Assembly (NCBI GenBank): GCA_902782985.1 | Contig: CACZPC010000023.1 | Span: 1 to 11,779 of the forward strand | Reading direction: 5' to 3' | Source: Oscillospiraceae bacterium | Lineage (GTDB): Bacteria; Bacillota; Clostridia; Saccharofermentanales; Saccharofermentanaceae | DNA: 11,779 nucleotides | Shown: positions 1 through 7,393 of the stretch, piece by piece | Position numbering within the stretch: position 1 is the stretch's first letter | Layout of the letters: every line of letters starts with the position of its first letter | Program-made: the position numbers and the translations under genes | The notes under the pieces: model-generated | Databases searched by the model: none | Seen by the model: the letters and a program-made list of their open reading frames with translations, nothing else | What the model was told of the DNA's origin: nothing

Positions 1-111
1 ATTGCATTTCTTTGTAAACGGTCCGTCGCCGCATAGTTTTCTATTGGCTACAGCCTGCTTGATGTAATCATATTCTTCTCCTACACAAGGCGGAATATTA
101 AACGGGATCAT
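1..111 (-). CDS. wecE: WecE-like sugar aminotransferase, N-terminal 37 codons only
   Basis: The 37 visible codons begin MIPFNIPPCVGEEYDYI and continue with CGDGPFTKKC near residues 27-36. This is the signature N-terminus of DegT/DnrJ/EryC1/StrS aminotransferases of the WecE/RffA type. Those enzymes are PLP-dependent and convert dTDP-4-keto-6-deoxyglucose to dTDP-4-amino-4,6-dideoxygalactose (dTDP-Fuc4N). The PLP lysine and the rest of the protein lie outside the window, so activity cannot be judged. The ATG at 109-111 has a good AAAGGTG ribosome binding site (119-125) seven bases upstream. It diverges from a GNAT acyltransferase gene, the usual partner in making N-acylated 4-amino sugars. Assignment to the family is firm; the exact sugar product is inferred from the resemblance of the N-terminus to E. 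coli WecE. Confidence 0.8.
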   Translation of the reverse strand, partial: MIPFNIPPCVGEEYDYIKQAVANRKLCGDGPFTKKCN

Positions 112-145
112 AAGCAAACACCTTTATTTATAATATTTATAATAT

Positions 146-174
146 ATTTTAAATGTCTCCGAACGATTAATCAA
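146..174 (-). promoter_or_regulatory. candidate sigma-A promoter of the WecE-like gene
   Basis: On the minus strand, TTGATT (169-174) is followed after exactly 17 bases by TAAAAT (146-151). These match the -35 and -10 consensus at 4 of 6 and 5 of 6 positions. The transcript would start near 140, giving a leader of about 30 bases that is almost pure A/T. That leader contains a perfect 9-base tandem TTTATAATA (127-144, plus strand) and the ribosome binding site. The call is by eye and the region is AT-rich, so chance matches are possible. Confidence 0.45.
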
Positions 175-242
175 TAATACTTTATCAAATGCCTGTAGTG
201 TAAACGCCATACAAATGCGGTCGGATATGATAAAATTAAATT

Positions 243-782
243 ATGATTTACGATGGAACTATAAAAGGTCGATTTGTTGAATTAAAGAGCATCACGCTTG
301 ATGACGCTCAATTTTCATTTGACATCAGATCAGACGAGAAAAACCGCGAGACGGTAGGTGTAGTTGCTAAGACTCTTAAAGATCAGATCAATTATATTAA
401 ATGGCAGATCAATGAGCCTGATGACTATTATTTCGTGGTCTACAACAGAAAAGGCGAAAAGATCGGTCTTATCGGTCTTTATGATATCCAAGGCGACACT
501 GCAGAGATGGGTCGTGAAGTAAGTTATGGCAACTGTGTTGAGGTTATAGAAAGTGAGATCCTGGTCGAAGATTTCGCCATGGATATCTTGGGGCTTAAAA
601 CTCTTCATTCCGTCATCTATGCAAATAACTTAAAGCACTTAAACAACCAGAAGCATAATGGGCAAAAACCGGTAAGAAAAGACATTCGAAGCGGCAATGA
701 ATGCTATTATTTCGTTACCGAATTGTCTAAAGACAGCCCTAAGCGCAGAAAACTAGCAAAAATAGGAGATGATTTCATTTGA
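243..782 (+). CDS. GNAT-family N-acyltransferase, possibly for an amino sugar
   Basis: This 179-residue protein has the size and opening (KGRFVELKSITLDDA, residues 8-22) of the RimJ/RimL-like branch of GCN5-related N-acetyltransferases. The core strands are visible as YYFVVYNRKGEKIGLIGLYDI (about 62-82, quoted as a range: conserved GLIGLYDI at 75-82). AEMGREV follows at 87-93, then the segment LKTLHSVIYANNLKHL (about 118-133), where family members place the late acyl-CoA-contacting strand and helix. The C-terminus is basic (SPKRRKLAK, 165-173). The enzyme should transfer an acyl group from CoA (or conceivably from an acyl carrier protein) to an amine. Beside a WecE-like gene the natural substrate is a nucleotide-linked 4-amino-6-deoxysugar, as for WecD; this is inference. 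The ATG at 243 is the only sensible start because an in-frame stop lies at 237-239. No clear Shine-Dalgarno sequence precedes it. Its stop overlaps the next gene. Confidence 0.8.
   Translation: MIYDGTIKGRFVELKSITLDDAQFSFDIRSDEKNRETVGVVAKTLKDQINYIKWQINEPDDYYFVVYNRKGEKIGLIGLYDIQGDTAEMGREVSYGNCVEVIESEILVEDFAMDILGLKTLHSVIYANNLKHLNNQKHNGQKPVRKDIRSGNECYYFVTELSKDSPKRRKLAKIGDDFI
764..768 (+). promoter_or_regulatory. ribosome binding site supporting a TTG start
   Basis: AGGAG lies ten bases before the TTG at 779-781, inside the end of the acyltransferase gene. The TTG overlaps the upstream TGA as TTGA (779-782), an arrangement typical of translational coupling. The site decides the start, because the family's conserved beta strand (SFVIPCY) begins only seven residues later and the protein cannot start much further downstream. 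Confidence 0.7.
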
Positions 783-1729
783 GCAAGCGACTTATCAGTT
801 TTGTTATTCCTTGTTACCGTTCAGAAAAAACGATCAGAGGTGTAGTCGAAGAGATACTCGAACTACACAAATCTCATATGGACGATGATTATGAGATCAT
901 CTTGGTCAGTGACGCTTCACCTGATAATGTTTGGAGCGAGATACAAAAACTAAGTCAGGAATACCCTATAGTAAGGGGATTTGAATTAGCTAAAAATTCC
1001 GGACAGCATGCCGCATTACTGGCAGGTTATAAATCTTCTAAGGGTGATGTTGTTGTATCTTTGGACGATGACGGACAGATTGCCGTTGAAGATACATATA
1101 AGATCATTGACCGCATGTATGAAGGCAAAGGCTTTGATGTCGTTTATGGTAAATACCACGTTAAGAAGCACAGTTCTTTCAGAAATCTCGGCTCCAAGAT
1201 GGCAGGATGGATGGGTGTACACCTTCTTGGTATCCCAAAGAACCTTGGCGGAAGCAGCTTCTATGCTGCAAAACGTTTTATAATCGACGAGATGTGTCGT
1301 TATACCAATTCTTATGTTTATCTTCCCGGCCTGGTCTTCAGAAGCACCAAAAACGTTGATGCAGTCTTTGTTAATCACAGAGCAAGAGAAGTCGGAGAAT
1401 CCAACTACACTTTGCTCAGTCTGTTCTCTTTATGGGTCAACGGTGCTACGACATTCTCTATCAAGCCCTTGAGGATAGCAACATTCCTCGGCTGTATATC
1501 AGCTTTTGCGGGAGTGGTCTTCAGTATTGTCTTAATTATCCAAAAACTCTTAAATCCCTCGATCCAAGCCGGATGGGCATCGCAAATGTGCGTTACTCTC
1601 GTAATGTGCGGAACAATACTTCTGCTTCTTGGGGTTGTTGGTGAGTATGTCGGAAGAATCTACATGAGCGAAAACCATTCCCCCCAATACGTTATCAGGC
1701 AGAAAACAGACTTTGAAAAAGATGACTAA
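779..1729 (+). CDS. GT2 polyprenyl-phosphate glycosyltransferase, ArnC/GtrB/DPM1-like
   Basis: This 316-residue protein is a family 2 glycosyltransferase with a GT-A fold. Seen in order are the opening strand FVIPCY (8-13), the nucleotide-binding SDASPDN (44-50), NSGQHAALLAGY (73-84) and the metal-binding DDDGQ (96-100). A late basic/acidic motif HRAREVGESNY (200-210) follows. Two hydrophobic helices lie at about 233-257 and 269-291, followed by a short charged cytoplasmic tail. This layout is characteristic of enzymes that transfer a sugar from a nucleotide donor to undecaprenyl or dolichyl phosphate at the cytoplasmic face of the membrane. The length fits the family. Directly downstream of and coupled to the GNAT gene, it probably acts on the same amino-sugar product. 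It ends five bases before the convergent methyltransferase gene. Family call is secure; donor sugar is unknown. Confidence 0.88.
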   Translation: MSKRLISFVIPCYRSEKTIRGVVEEILELHKSHMDDDYEIILVSDASPDNVWSEIQKLSQEYPIVRGFELAKNSGQHAALLAGYKSSKGDVVVSLDDDGQIAVEDTYKIIDRMYEGKGFDVVYGKYHVKKHSSFRNLGSKMAGWMGVHLLGIPKNLGGSSFYAAKRFIIDEMCRYTNSYVYLPGLVFRSTKNVDAVFVNHRAREVGESNYTLLSLFSLWVNGATTFSIKPLRIATFLGCISAFAGVVFSIVLIIQKLLNPSIQAGWASQMCVTLVMCGTILLLLGVVGEYVGRIYMSENHSPQYVIRQKTDFEKDD

Positions 1730-1734
1730 AGCTG

Positions 1735-2886
1735 TTATTTCATTATGGCGTAAAGAGTAGTTTCATCTCCTGTACGGCATAGACTTGCCCCCTTATTGTA
1801 TCTGATATAGAATTTATAATTGCCATTAATACAGTTTATGAACTGAGGAATAGTGATCAGATCTTCTTTCTTATGATATATCCTGATTGCTAAATTCGCG
1901 CCGATGGATATAAGGTGTACAGCTCCTTTTAGGGCCTTTAACTCACTTCCTTCGATATCCATTATTATTGCTGCCGTATTATCTTCTTTTATAAGAGAAT
2001 CAAGATCAACAACTTCAACTGCATCAGAAATGTTATCACATTCATCAACTTCTTTAAGATACGACGAAGAGTCTGACATAACCAAAGCCAATTTGGTTTT
2101 CTTATCCCAAACACCTAACTTTAATACTCTTATATTCGGATATTGTTTTACCGTTTCACGACATTTTTGATAATTCACCTCATCACACTCTAATGCGATC
2201 ATATCAAAGCTGTTATCCGTAAAATCTGACATCTGAACAATGCTTTCACCGTCAAAAGCTCCACACTCGATTACTACACCGTTATTTCTGCCATCAAAAA
2301 GCAATTGCAGATCATAATCATGTTCGTGATCCGATGCCAGTTTAGCCAATTCAGATGCATCCTTTCCTGCAGATGCATATAGATATTCCATCATCGTATC
2401 TCTTGACAGATCATCTTCTAAAAGCTCATAAGTTTTCCTGAAATCATCCAAATGAGTCTTTATAAAATCAATATCAAGTATCTCATGATTGATAAACCCT
2501 TCCTCAGCCAGCCAATAATCATTGATCACAATAAACTCAGAATTACTACAAGCCGAGATCTGCTCCTTTAGTGTTCGGATCCTTTCATAATACCAATCTG
2601 TGAATCCACCACCGATTCCAAACATTAAGAACATGTTATCTCTCGAAACAGCTTCCGTGAGAGATAATACATCTTCACTTCGCTCCGCAGGGAGATACAT
2701 ATCGTCAACAACGAAACCGTCAACAGTAACTGGTCTTTTGTTCAGATAATTCCTGAGACCCTTGGCATATATTCCTGAACCATATATGTAGATCTGTCTG
2801 CCGTCATTCTTAAGTAAACTAATATGCTCTTCGGTTCTGCGAAGCATTTTGTTTACCCTATCAAAATCAAATAAAAACTCGTTCAT
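1735..2886 (-). CDS. FkbM-family methyltransferase with an N-terminal Rossmann-like domain
   Basis: This 383-residue protein has two parts. Residues 1-120 or so hold a nucleotide-binding-like segment (IYIYGSGIYAKGLRNYL at 32-48, then DGFVVDD at 56-62) of the kind found in front of glycan-locus methyltransferases. Residues 200-383 form a class I SAM methyltransferase: VIECGAFDGES (205-215) is the SAM-binding glycine motif, ALEC (231-234) the acidic strand, LDSLI (295-299), and IMDIEGSELKAL (308-319) the FkbM hallmark. A late YHKKEDL (337-343) is also typical of FkbM proteins. These enzymes usually O-methylate sugars or polyketides. It is the last gene of the operon, 28 bases after the oxidoreductase. 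The ATG at 2886 has only AAGG two bases away, a poor spacing, so initiation may depend on coupling. The acceptor is unknown; O-methylation of a sugar or hydroxyacyl group is inferred. Confidence 0.83.
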   Translation of the reverse strand: MNEFLFDFDRVNKMLRRTEEHISLLKNDGRQIYIYGSGIYAKGLRNYLNKRPVTVDGFVVDDMYLPAERSEDVLSLTEAVSRDNMFLMFGIGGGFTDWYYERIRTLKEQISACSNSEFIVINDYWLAEEGFINHEILDIDFIKTHLDDFRKTYELLEDDLSRDTMMEYLYASAGKDASELAKLASDHEHDYDLQLLFDGRNNGVVIECGAFDGESIVQMSDFTDNSFDMIALECDEVNYQKCRETVKQYPNIRVLKLGVWDKKTKLALVMSDSSSYLKEVDECDNISDAVEVVDLDSLIKEDNTAAIIMDIEGSELKALKGAVHLISIGANLAIRIYHKKEDLITIPQFINCINGNYKFYIRYNKGASLCRTGDETTLYAIMK

Positions 2887-2914
2887 CGCCTTAACATCTA
2901 TATTATTAATATTA

Positions 2915-4090
2915 CTAAACTAAATCTATCCTTCTTCCTACTTCGTCGGAATAATAAGCAGCATAGGTAACCTTCATTACCTGAGCGGCAAGGTCAAAGC
3001 AGCCTTCAGGTTCACGGTTTTCAATGACTGCCCCCATAAAATCCACTATCTCATTACAATAACCGCGAAGCATTTCATCAGCCACAAACGGTTTATTCCA
3101 TCCTGTAACTATAGGAAGCATCTCTGAAAGATAAACACCATCCATACCTTCATCATCGACCATATAGGTCTCCATGGCATCATTCATGGTCAGTCTGCAA
3201 TTAATCGCAGTATCGTTAGCATATATCTCAACATAGTTCTTACTTCCGCCGAGAAGATTATCGGTAGATATTATCGTTGCCTTACTTCCGTCAGTAAATG
3301 TAATGATCGCTGTACCTGCATCTTCAACATCATGCGGTCTGGCAGCTATGTGTCGATGCTCGTGCTCACTGAGGCGCTTGGTTGCGTACCCCATGTCGCC
3401 GATAACGCTCTTAACCGTAACATTTACACCCTGAGCGAGAGCCTCCTGTTCTTTAAGATACAAGATCGCTCCAAGCGGATGAACTCCATTTCGCATGAAT
3501 ATACCGCCACCGGTCCTGTTCCATTCACCGGCAACAGCCGAGCTCGAACCCTTAAGGCTCTCTTCGCCCTTCATGTAGAGAATTCTGCTCTTTTTGGCAC
3601 GGATGATCTCACCTGCCTTGAGAACAGCAGGTGAATATACAAAGTTCTCTGCATACATAAAGATCTTTCCGGTCTCGTTACGGACTGTGCGCAGCTCATC
3701 CAGGTCTTCAAGAAGACATTCATACATGAACCGCTTAGACACCTTTTCACCTATAGGCTCGGGATCGCCGGGGCGTCCGAAATATCCTACAAGAGGTTTC
3801 TCACAGATAACATGCTTTCCCGCACGCATAGCCTGAATTATCTCTTCCTTATGAACATAAGGCGGAGTACATATATCGATCACATCGATCTCGGGATCAT
3901 TAAGAAGATCATTAAAGTCCGTAGTACCTTTCTCAAATCCATATATCTCCACAGCACGGTTGATCTGTTCCCAGCGACGAGCCATAACAGTCTTCAAACG
4001 ACAAGGTATATTGGATCTTTTGTAGCCGAAAGCGTGCAATTCCAAAGCACGTCCGGCACCGACTACACCTACGGTAACTTCACTCTTCAT
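2915..4090 (-). CDS. Gfo/Idh/MocA-family NAD(P)-dependent oxidoreductase
   Basis: The 391-residue product begins with a Rossmann fold: GVVGAG (8-13) as dinucleotide-binding loop, DVIDICTPPYVH (69-80), and the family signature CEKPL (96-100), where the lysine is catalytic. The C-terminal substrate domain contains GGGIFMRNGVHPLGAIL (194-210); H204 fits the conserved catalytic histidine. Members oxidise or reduce hydroxyl/keto groups of sugars, inositols and related polyols using NAD(P)H. The insert GRPGDPEPIGEKVSKRF (105-121) after the EKP motif lengthens a region that is short in many relatives. A ribosome binding site AGAGG (4098-4102) sits seven bases before the ATG, and the upstream aldolase gene ends 13 bases away. 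In this operon it could reduce or oxidise the aldolase product or a sugar intermediate; the substrate cannot be read from sequence. Confidence 0.87.
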   Translation of the reverse strand: MKSEVTVGVVGAGRALELHAFGYKRSNIPCRLKTVMARRWEQINRAVEIYGFEKGTTDFNDLLNDPEIDVIDICTPPYVHKEEIIQAMRAGKHVICEKPLVGYFGRPGDPEPIGEKVSKRFMYECLLEDLDELRTVRNETGKIFMYAENFVYSPAVLKAGEIIRAKKSRILYMKGEESLKGSSSAVAGEWNRTGGGIFMRNGVHPLGAILYLKEQEALAQGVNVTVKSVIGDMGYATKRLSEHEHRHIAARPHDVEDAGTAIITFTDGSKATIISTDNLLGGSKNYVEIYANDTAINCRLTMNDAMETYMVDDEGMDGVYLSEMLPIVTGWNKPFVADEMLRGYCNEIVDFMGAVIENREPEGCFDLAAQVMKVTYAAYYSDEVGRRIDLV

Positions 4091-4103
4091 ATTGTTTCCT
4101 CTT

Positions 4104-5051
4104 TTATTGATATGACAGGAATTTGAACTGTTCCGTATAGTTCATATCTTTAGTCTTAGTCGCAGCTATCGCTGTTCTCGGATGCTGATTAGTCAGCCCC
4201 GTAAGCATATAGGACGTATTGTAACCCCATTCGATCCCGGAATCTTTCATAGGGATCATCCATTCCTCGACCAGTTTCAGCAAGGGATCAAGATGATACT
4301 TTTTACCGTTTAGATATGCCAGTAATGCTTCAGAATGGCAGTTACCTGCGCCACGTCCCATACCAAAGGCTGTTCCGTCAAGCCATTTCGCACCGAGATC
4401 CTTCGCCTCAAGAGTATTGGCGAATGCACACTGCTGGTTATTATGAGCATGCATACCGACTTCTTTTCCTGCGGGCGATAATATCTTATGGTACAATCTC
4501 GTAAGCTTTCTGGCCTGCTTTGGATATAATGCACCGTAACTGTCTACGATATAGACTGCGGAAACAGATGTGTTGGCAAGTTTGTAAAGTGCATCTGCTA
4601 TCTGTTCATCCGTACACTTGGAGATAGCCATGATATTACAAGTCGTCTCATAACCCAGAGAACTGATATGGTTGATCATTTCAATCGCTTCGGGGATCGT
4701 CTCGATATATGTTGCCACGCGAAAGAGATCGATAGGACTTTGACTTCTCGGAGCAATATCTTCCAGATAATCCGTTCTTCCGACATCAACCATTATCGAA
4801 AGCTTCATTCTCGGATCTTTTTCTCCGATAACCTTCAATACGTCTTCATCGCTTGTGAATTTCCACTTACCGAAATCATCCGTAGAAAACTGCTTCTTGC
4901 TGGCACGATATCCGAACTCCATATAATCAACACCGGCTTCGATGTTTGCTTTATAGAGCGCTCTGACAAAATCATCGTCGAAGAAAAAATCATTAACTAA
5001 GCCTCCGTCACGGAGCGTCGCATCAACTACTTTTATTCCATCAATATTCAT
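4104..5051 (-). CDS. DRE-TIM metallolyase (HMG-CoA lyase-like aldolase domain)
   Basis: The 315-residue protein is a TIM barrel of the HMGL-like/DRE-TIM superfamily. The defining DATLRDGG (10-17) supplies the catalytic Arg and metal-binding Asp. IVDSYGALYP (168-177) is the mid-barrel strand, GMHAHNNQQCAFAN (199-212) gives the two metal-binding histidines H201 and H203 and N205, and FGMGRGAGN (229-237) is the glycine-rich loop. The family includes 4-hydroxy-2-oxovalerate aldolase, HMG-CoA lyase, isopropylmalate and homocitrate synthases. All make or break a carbon-carbon bond next to an enolate, often from pyruvate or acetyl-CoA. The length and lack of extra domains fit the aldolase-like group seen in glycan loci better than the synthases, which carry a regulatory domain. 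GGAGG (5057-5061) precedes the ATG by five bases. The true substrate, and the direction of the reaction, are unknown. Confidence 0.85.
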   Translation of the reverse strand: MNIDGIKVVDATLRDGGLVNDFFFDDDFVRALYKANIEAGVDYMEFGYRASKKQFSTDDFGKWKFTSDEDVLKVIGEKDPRMKLSIMVDVGRTDYLEDIAPRSQSPIDLFRVATYIETIPEAIEMINHISSLGYETTCNIMAISKCTDEQIADALYKLANTSVSAVYIVDSYGALYPKQARKLTRLYHKILSPAGKEVGMHAHNNQQCAFANTLEAKDLGAKWLDGTAFGMGRGAGNCHSEALLAYLNGKKYHLDPLLKLVEEWMIPMKDSGIEWGYNTSYMLTGLTNQHPRTAIAATKTKDMNYTEQFKFLSYQ

Positions 5052-5065
5052 ATACGCCTCCGCAA

Positions 5066-6616
5066 CTATTCGTCCAATCCGGCCGCTCTTACATGATCAA
5101 GGATTGCCATTCTTTGAAGTTTACCCATTGTGTTTTTGGGGAGCGAATCTACGATAAAGATCTTATGAGGTTGCTGGAAATCCGCCAGATTCTTAGCGCA
5201 GTATGCCTTCAATGATCTAAGATTTATCTCCTGATCTTCTCTGGCTACAACAGCCAAAGCAACTACTTCTCCTAATCTGCTGTCAGGATAAGAGAATGCA
5301 GCACACTCTTCCACTTCGGGTAACCTGCCGATGATCTGATCTATATCATGAGGATATACATTGATCGCACCTGTGATGATTATCTCTTTCTTGCGGCCTG
5401 CAAAATAAAGGTAACCGTCTTCATCCAGATAACCGAGGTCGCCTGTCCTGAAATAATCTTCAAACATTGCAGCCTTCATCATGGCTTCCTGCTTATAATA
5501 GCCTTTGCACTGAAGTTTAGACTTAACGGCGATCTCGCCGACTTCACCTGTAAGACAGACTGTATCAAAATCAGTTTCACTCTCATCGCGAAGGATCTTA
5601 ATCTCTGCTTCGTCGAAAGGCTTACCGACAGACTTTTGCTTATCGGGCGCATCCTGGAAACAGATATCCGTCACAGTAGATACTTCCGAAGCTCCGTACA
5701 TCTCATGGAATTCGCATTTCAGAAGGTCTATCAATTCATATTTAACAGAAGCTTCCAGCAATGCCGACGATGATACGATGCACCTGAAGCTATTTATCTC
5801 AGGAGCATCCTCCTGCTTAAGCAATTCAAGGATCTGAGCAAGCTGAGCCGATACTGCGATAGTAAAGGTAGGCTTTTGTTCTTCAGCGCACTTAAGCCAA
5901 AGTGCCGGCGTAAATCTCGGCATCAATATGGATGTCGCACCTAATATCAAAGGCAGGATAACAAGTCTTTCCGCCAGAGAATGATAAAGCGGTGTAGCTG
6001 CCAGGATATAGTCATCCGTAGTTATACTATAGACTCTGATATGAGCCATGCTGCGGTCGTATTTATTCTGCTGACTGATATCAATGGGCTTAGGTGTTCC
6101 TGTTGAGCCCGATGTCATGGTCAGTATCAGGCTTTCAGAACCGTCTACATCATGTTGCGGCTCGGGACGAGTTGAGGGCATCTCATTGATCTTTGCGAAA
6201 GGAACAGCTCCGGGGAACTCTTTATCCAGACAGATCGTGAATCCGTCAATCTTAATCCCACCGCTTCTCTCACACTCGGACAAGAAAGCCTTCCTTGCGA
6301 TTAGATGCTTTATGTCACCGGCAAGCATAGCCACCTTGATTGCCTCAAAAGGCAATGAAGGATTTAAAGGTACAACACACAATCCAAGATCCGCAGCCGA
6401 AAAGAACAAAGCGACCGACTCGATACTGTTATTCATCGGGATAGCTATATGATCACCATAAGAAGCTCCCAGGCTTAACAAAAGATTGGAATACCTGCTG
6501 ATCAGATCAGCCATCTCTTTATATGAGGCTGATTTCCCGTCACACCAGATCGCCTTCTTTGCAGGAGTTGCTTCTGCATTCTGATAAAAAAGATCTGCCA
6601 ATAAACTTCTTTTCAT
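5066..6616 (-). CDS. AMP-dependent acyl ligase (acyl-CoA synthetase / acyl-ACP ligase type)
   Basis: This 516-residue protein is a complete ANL-superfamily adenylating enzyme. It carries the phosphate-binding loop MTSGSTGTPKP (167-177), EMYGASE (305-311), the ATP-ribose-binding TGDLGYLDEDGYLYFAGR (391-408), the hinge ITGAINVYP (414-422) and the catalytic lysine K499 in PKNTMGKLQR (493-502). It activates a carboxylic acid as acyl-AMP and passes it to CoA or a carrier protein thiol. Two carrier proteins in the operon make loading of ACP plausible, but that is inference. The reading frame can be opened at a GTG at 6629-6631, yet this GTG lies within the ribosome binding site TGGAGGAG. The ATG at 6614-6616, six bases after that site, is therefore the real start. 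It follows the SDR gene by 30 bases and precedes the aldolase gene by 14-15 bases. Confidence 0.9.
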   Translation of the reverse strand: MKRSLLADLFYQNAEATPAKKAIWCDGKSASYKEMADLISRYSNLLLSLGASYGDHIAIPMNNSIESVALFFSAADLGLCVVPLNPSLPFEAIKVAMLAGDIKHLIARKAFLSECERSGGIKIDGFTICLDKEFPGAVPFAKINEMPSTRPEPQHDVDGSESLILTMTSGSTGTPKPIDISQQNKYDRSMAHIRVYSITTDDYILAATPLYHSLAERLVILPLILGATSILMPRFTPALWLKCAEEQKPTFTIAVSAQLAQILELLKQEDAPEINSFRCIVSSSALLEASVKYELIDLLKCEFHEMYGASEVSTVTDICFQDAPDKQKSVGKPFDEAEIKILRDESETDFDTVCLTGEVGEIAVKSKLQCKGYYKQEAMMKAAMFEDYFRTGDLGYLDEDGYLYFAGRKKEIIITGAINVYPHDIDQIIGRLPEVEECAAFSYPDSRLGEVVALAVVAREDQEINLRSLKAYCAKNLADFQQPHKIFIVDSLPKNTMGKLQRMAILDHVRAAGLDE

Positions 6617-6622
6617 TGATCG

Positions 6623-6629
6623 CTCCTCC
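6623..6629 (-). promoter_or_regulatory. ribosome binding site fixing the ligase start
   Basis: GGAGGAG on the minus strand, a near-perfect match to the 16S rRNA 3' end, is six bases before the ATG at 6614-6616. An upstream in-frame GTG overlaps this site and so cannot be the start used with it. Confidence 0.85.
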
Positions 6630-6646
6630 ACAGAAATAAACTATGA

Positions 6647-7393
6647 TCAGGATGTATATCCACCGTCACAAACAAGCGTTGATCCGGTGATCAATCTGGA
6701 TGCGTCGCTGACAAGAAATGCTAATAGATTAGCAGCATCGGAAGGTTCCCCGTATCCCAGATACTGATCCTTTAAAGCGGCATCCTGCCCGCCGGACTCA
6801 AGGAACTTCGTCAATGCTTCTGTCTTGATCGCACCGAAAGCTACTGTATTAACTCTTATGCCCTTATCTGCAAGTTCTTTAGCCGCAGGATGAACATAAG
6901 CATTCATAGCTGCTTTAGAAGCAGCATAAGCCCCCTGTGTCTTATCGCCTCGTATCGAAGCTACGGAACTGACTCCGACAAAACTGGCACCGGAATTAAA
7001 GTTCTTCTTCTTCGAAAATAATCTGATAAGTTCCGCAAAGGAGTAAAAATTCGTCTTCATAACCGAATCAATCGTTGCTGTCTTTGTCAACGCGATCGGC
7101 ATATTAGCTCCGATTCCGGCACAATGTATAAGTCCGTCTACAGGACCTACCGACTTAACTATCTCGGATACAAGTTGTGCTATACCGTCAGATTCAGAAA
7201 GATCACAAGAAAACATATGATTCTCAGAACCGTCCATTGCTTCGAGAGTCTCCTTGAGCGCATCCTCTCTTCTGGCAACGATAGTCACGTTTGCTCCTAA
7301 CTTGCTTAATAACATCGCAGTCTCTTTACCGATACCGGATGAAGCGCCTGTAACAACAATATGCTTGTCAGTAAGAGCAAAAATATCAATCAT
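6647..7393 (-). CDS. SDR-family oxidoreductase, FabG-like (copy 1)
   Basis: This 248-residue classical short-chain dehydrogenase has the cofactor loop TGASSGIG (15-22), an acidic DL pair at 64-65, N115, and the catalytic S143, Y156 and K160 in YAASK. The C-terminal signature LITGSTLVCDGG (234-245) is typical of FabG-type reductases. VARRED at 39-44, with two arginines after the second strand, favours NADPH. The usual NNAG motif reads HCAG (90-93). The likely reaction is NADPH-dependent reduction of a beta-ketoacyl thioester to the beta-hydroxyacyl form, given two ketosynthases and two carrier proteins nearby; a sugar substrate is the alternative. The ATG overlaps the TGA of the upstream ketosynthase gene by eight bases (ATGATTGA), so translation is probably coupled. 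It is a clear paralogue of the SDR at 8793-9554. Confidence 0.88.
   Translation of the reverse strand: MIDIFALTDKHIVVTGASSGIGKETAMLLSKLGANVTIVARREDALKETLEAMDGSENHMFSCDLSESDGIAQLVSEIVKSVGPVDGLIHCAGIGANMPIALTKTATIDSVMKTNFYSFAELIRLFSKKKNFNSGASFVGVSSVASIRGDKTQGAYAASKAAMNAYVHPAAKELADKGIRVNTVAFGAIKTEALTKFLESGGQDAALKDQYLGYGEPSDAANLLAFLVSDASRLITGSTLVCDGGYTS

Noticed and set aside
127..144. Perfect tandem copy of the 9-mer TTTATAATA
   Set aside because: It is only two copies in a very AT-rich leader; it is most simply base composition around the promoter, not a repeat array or operator.
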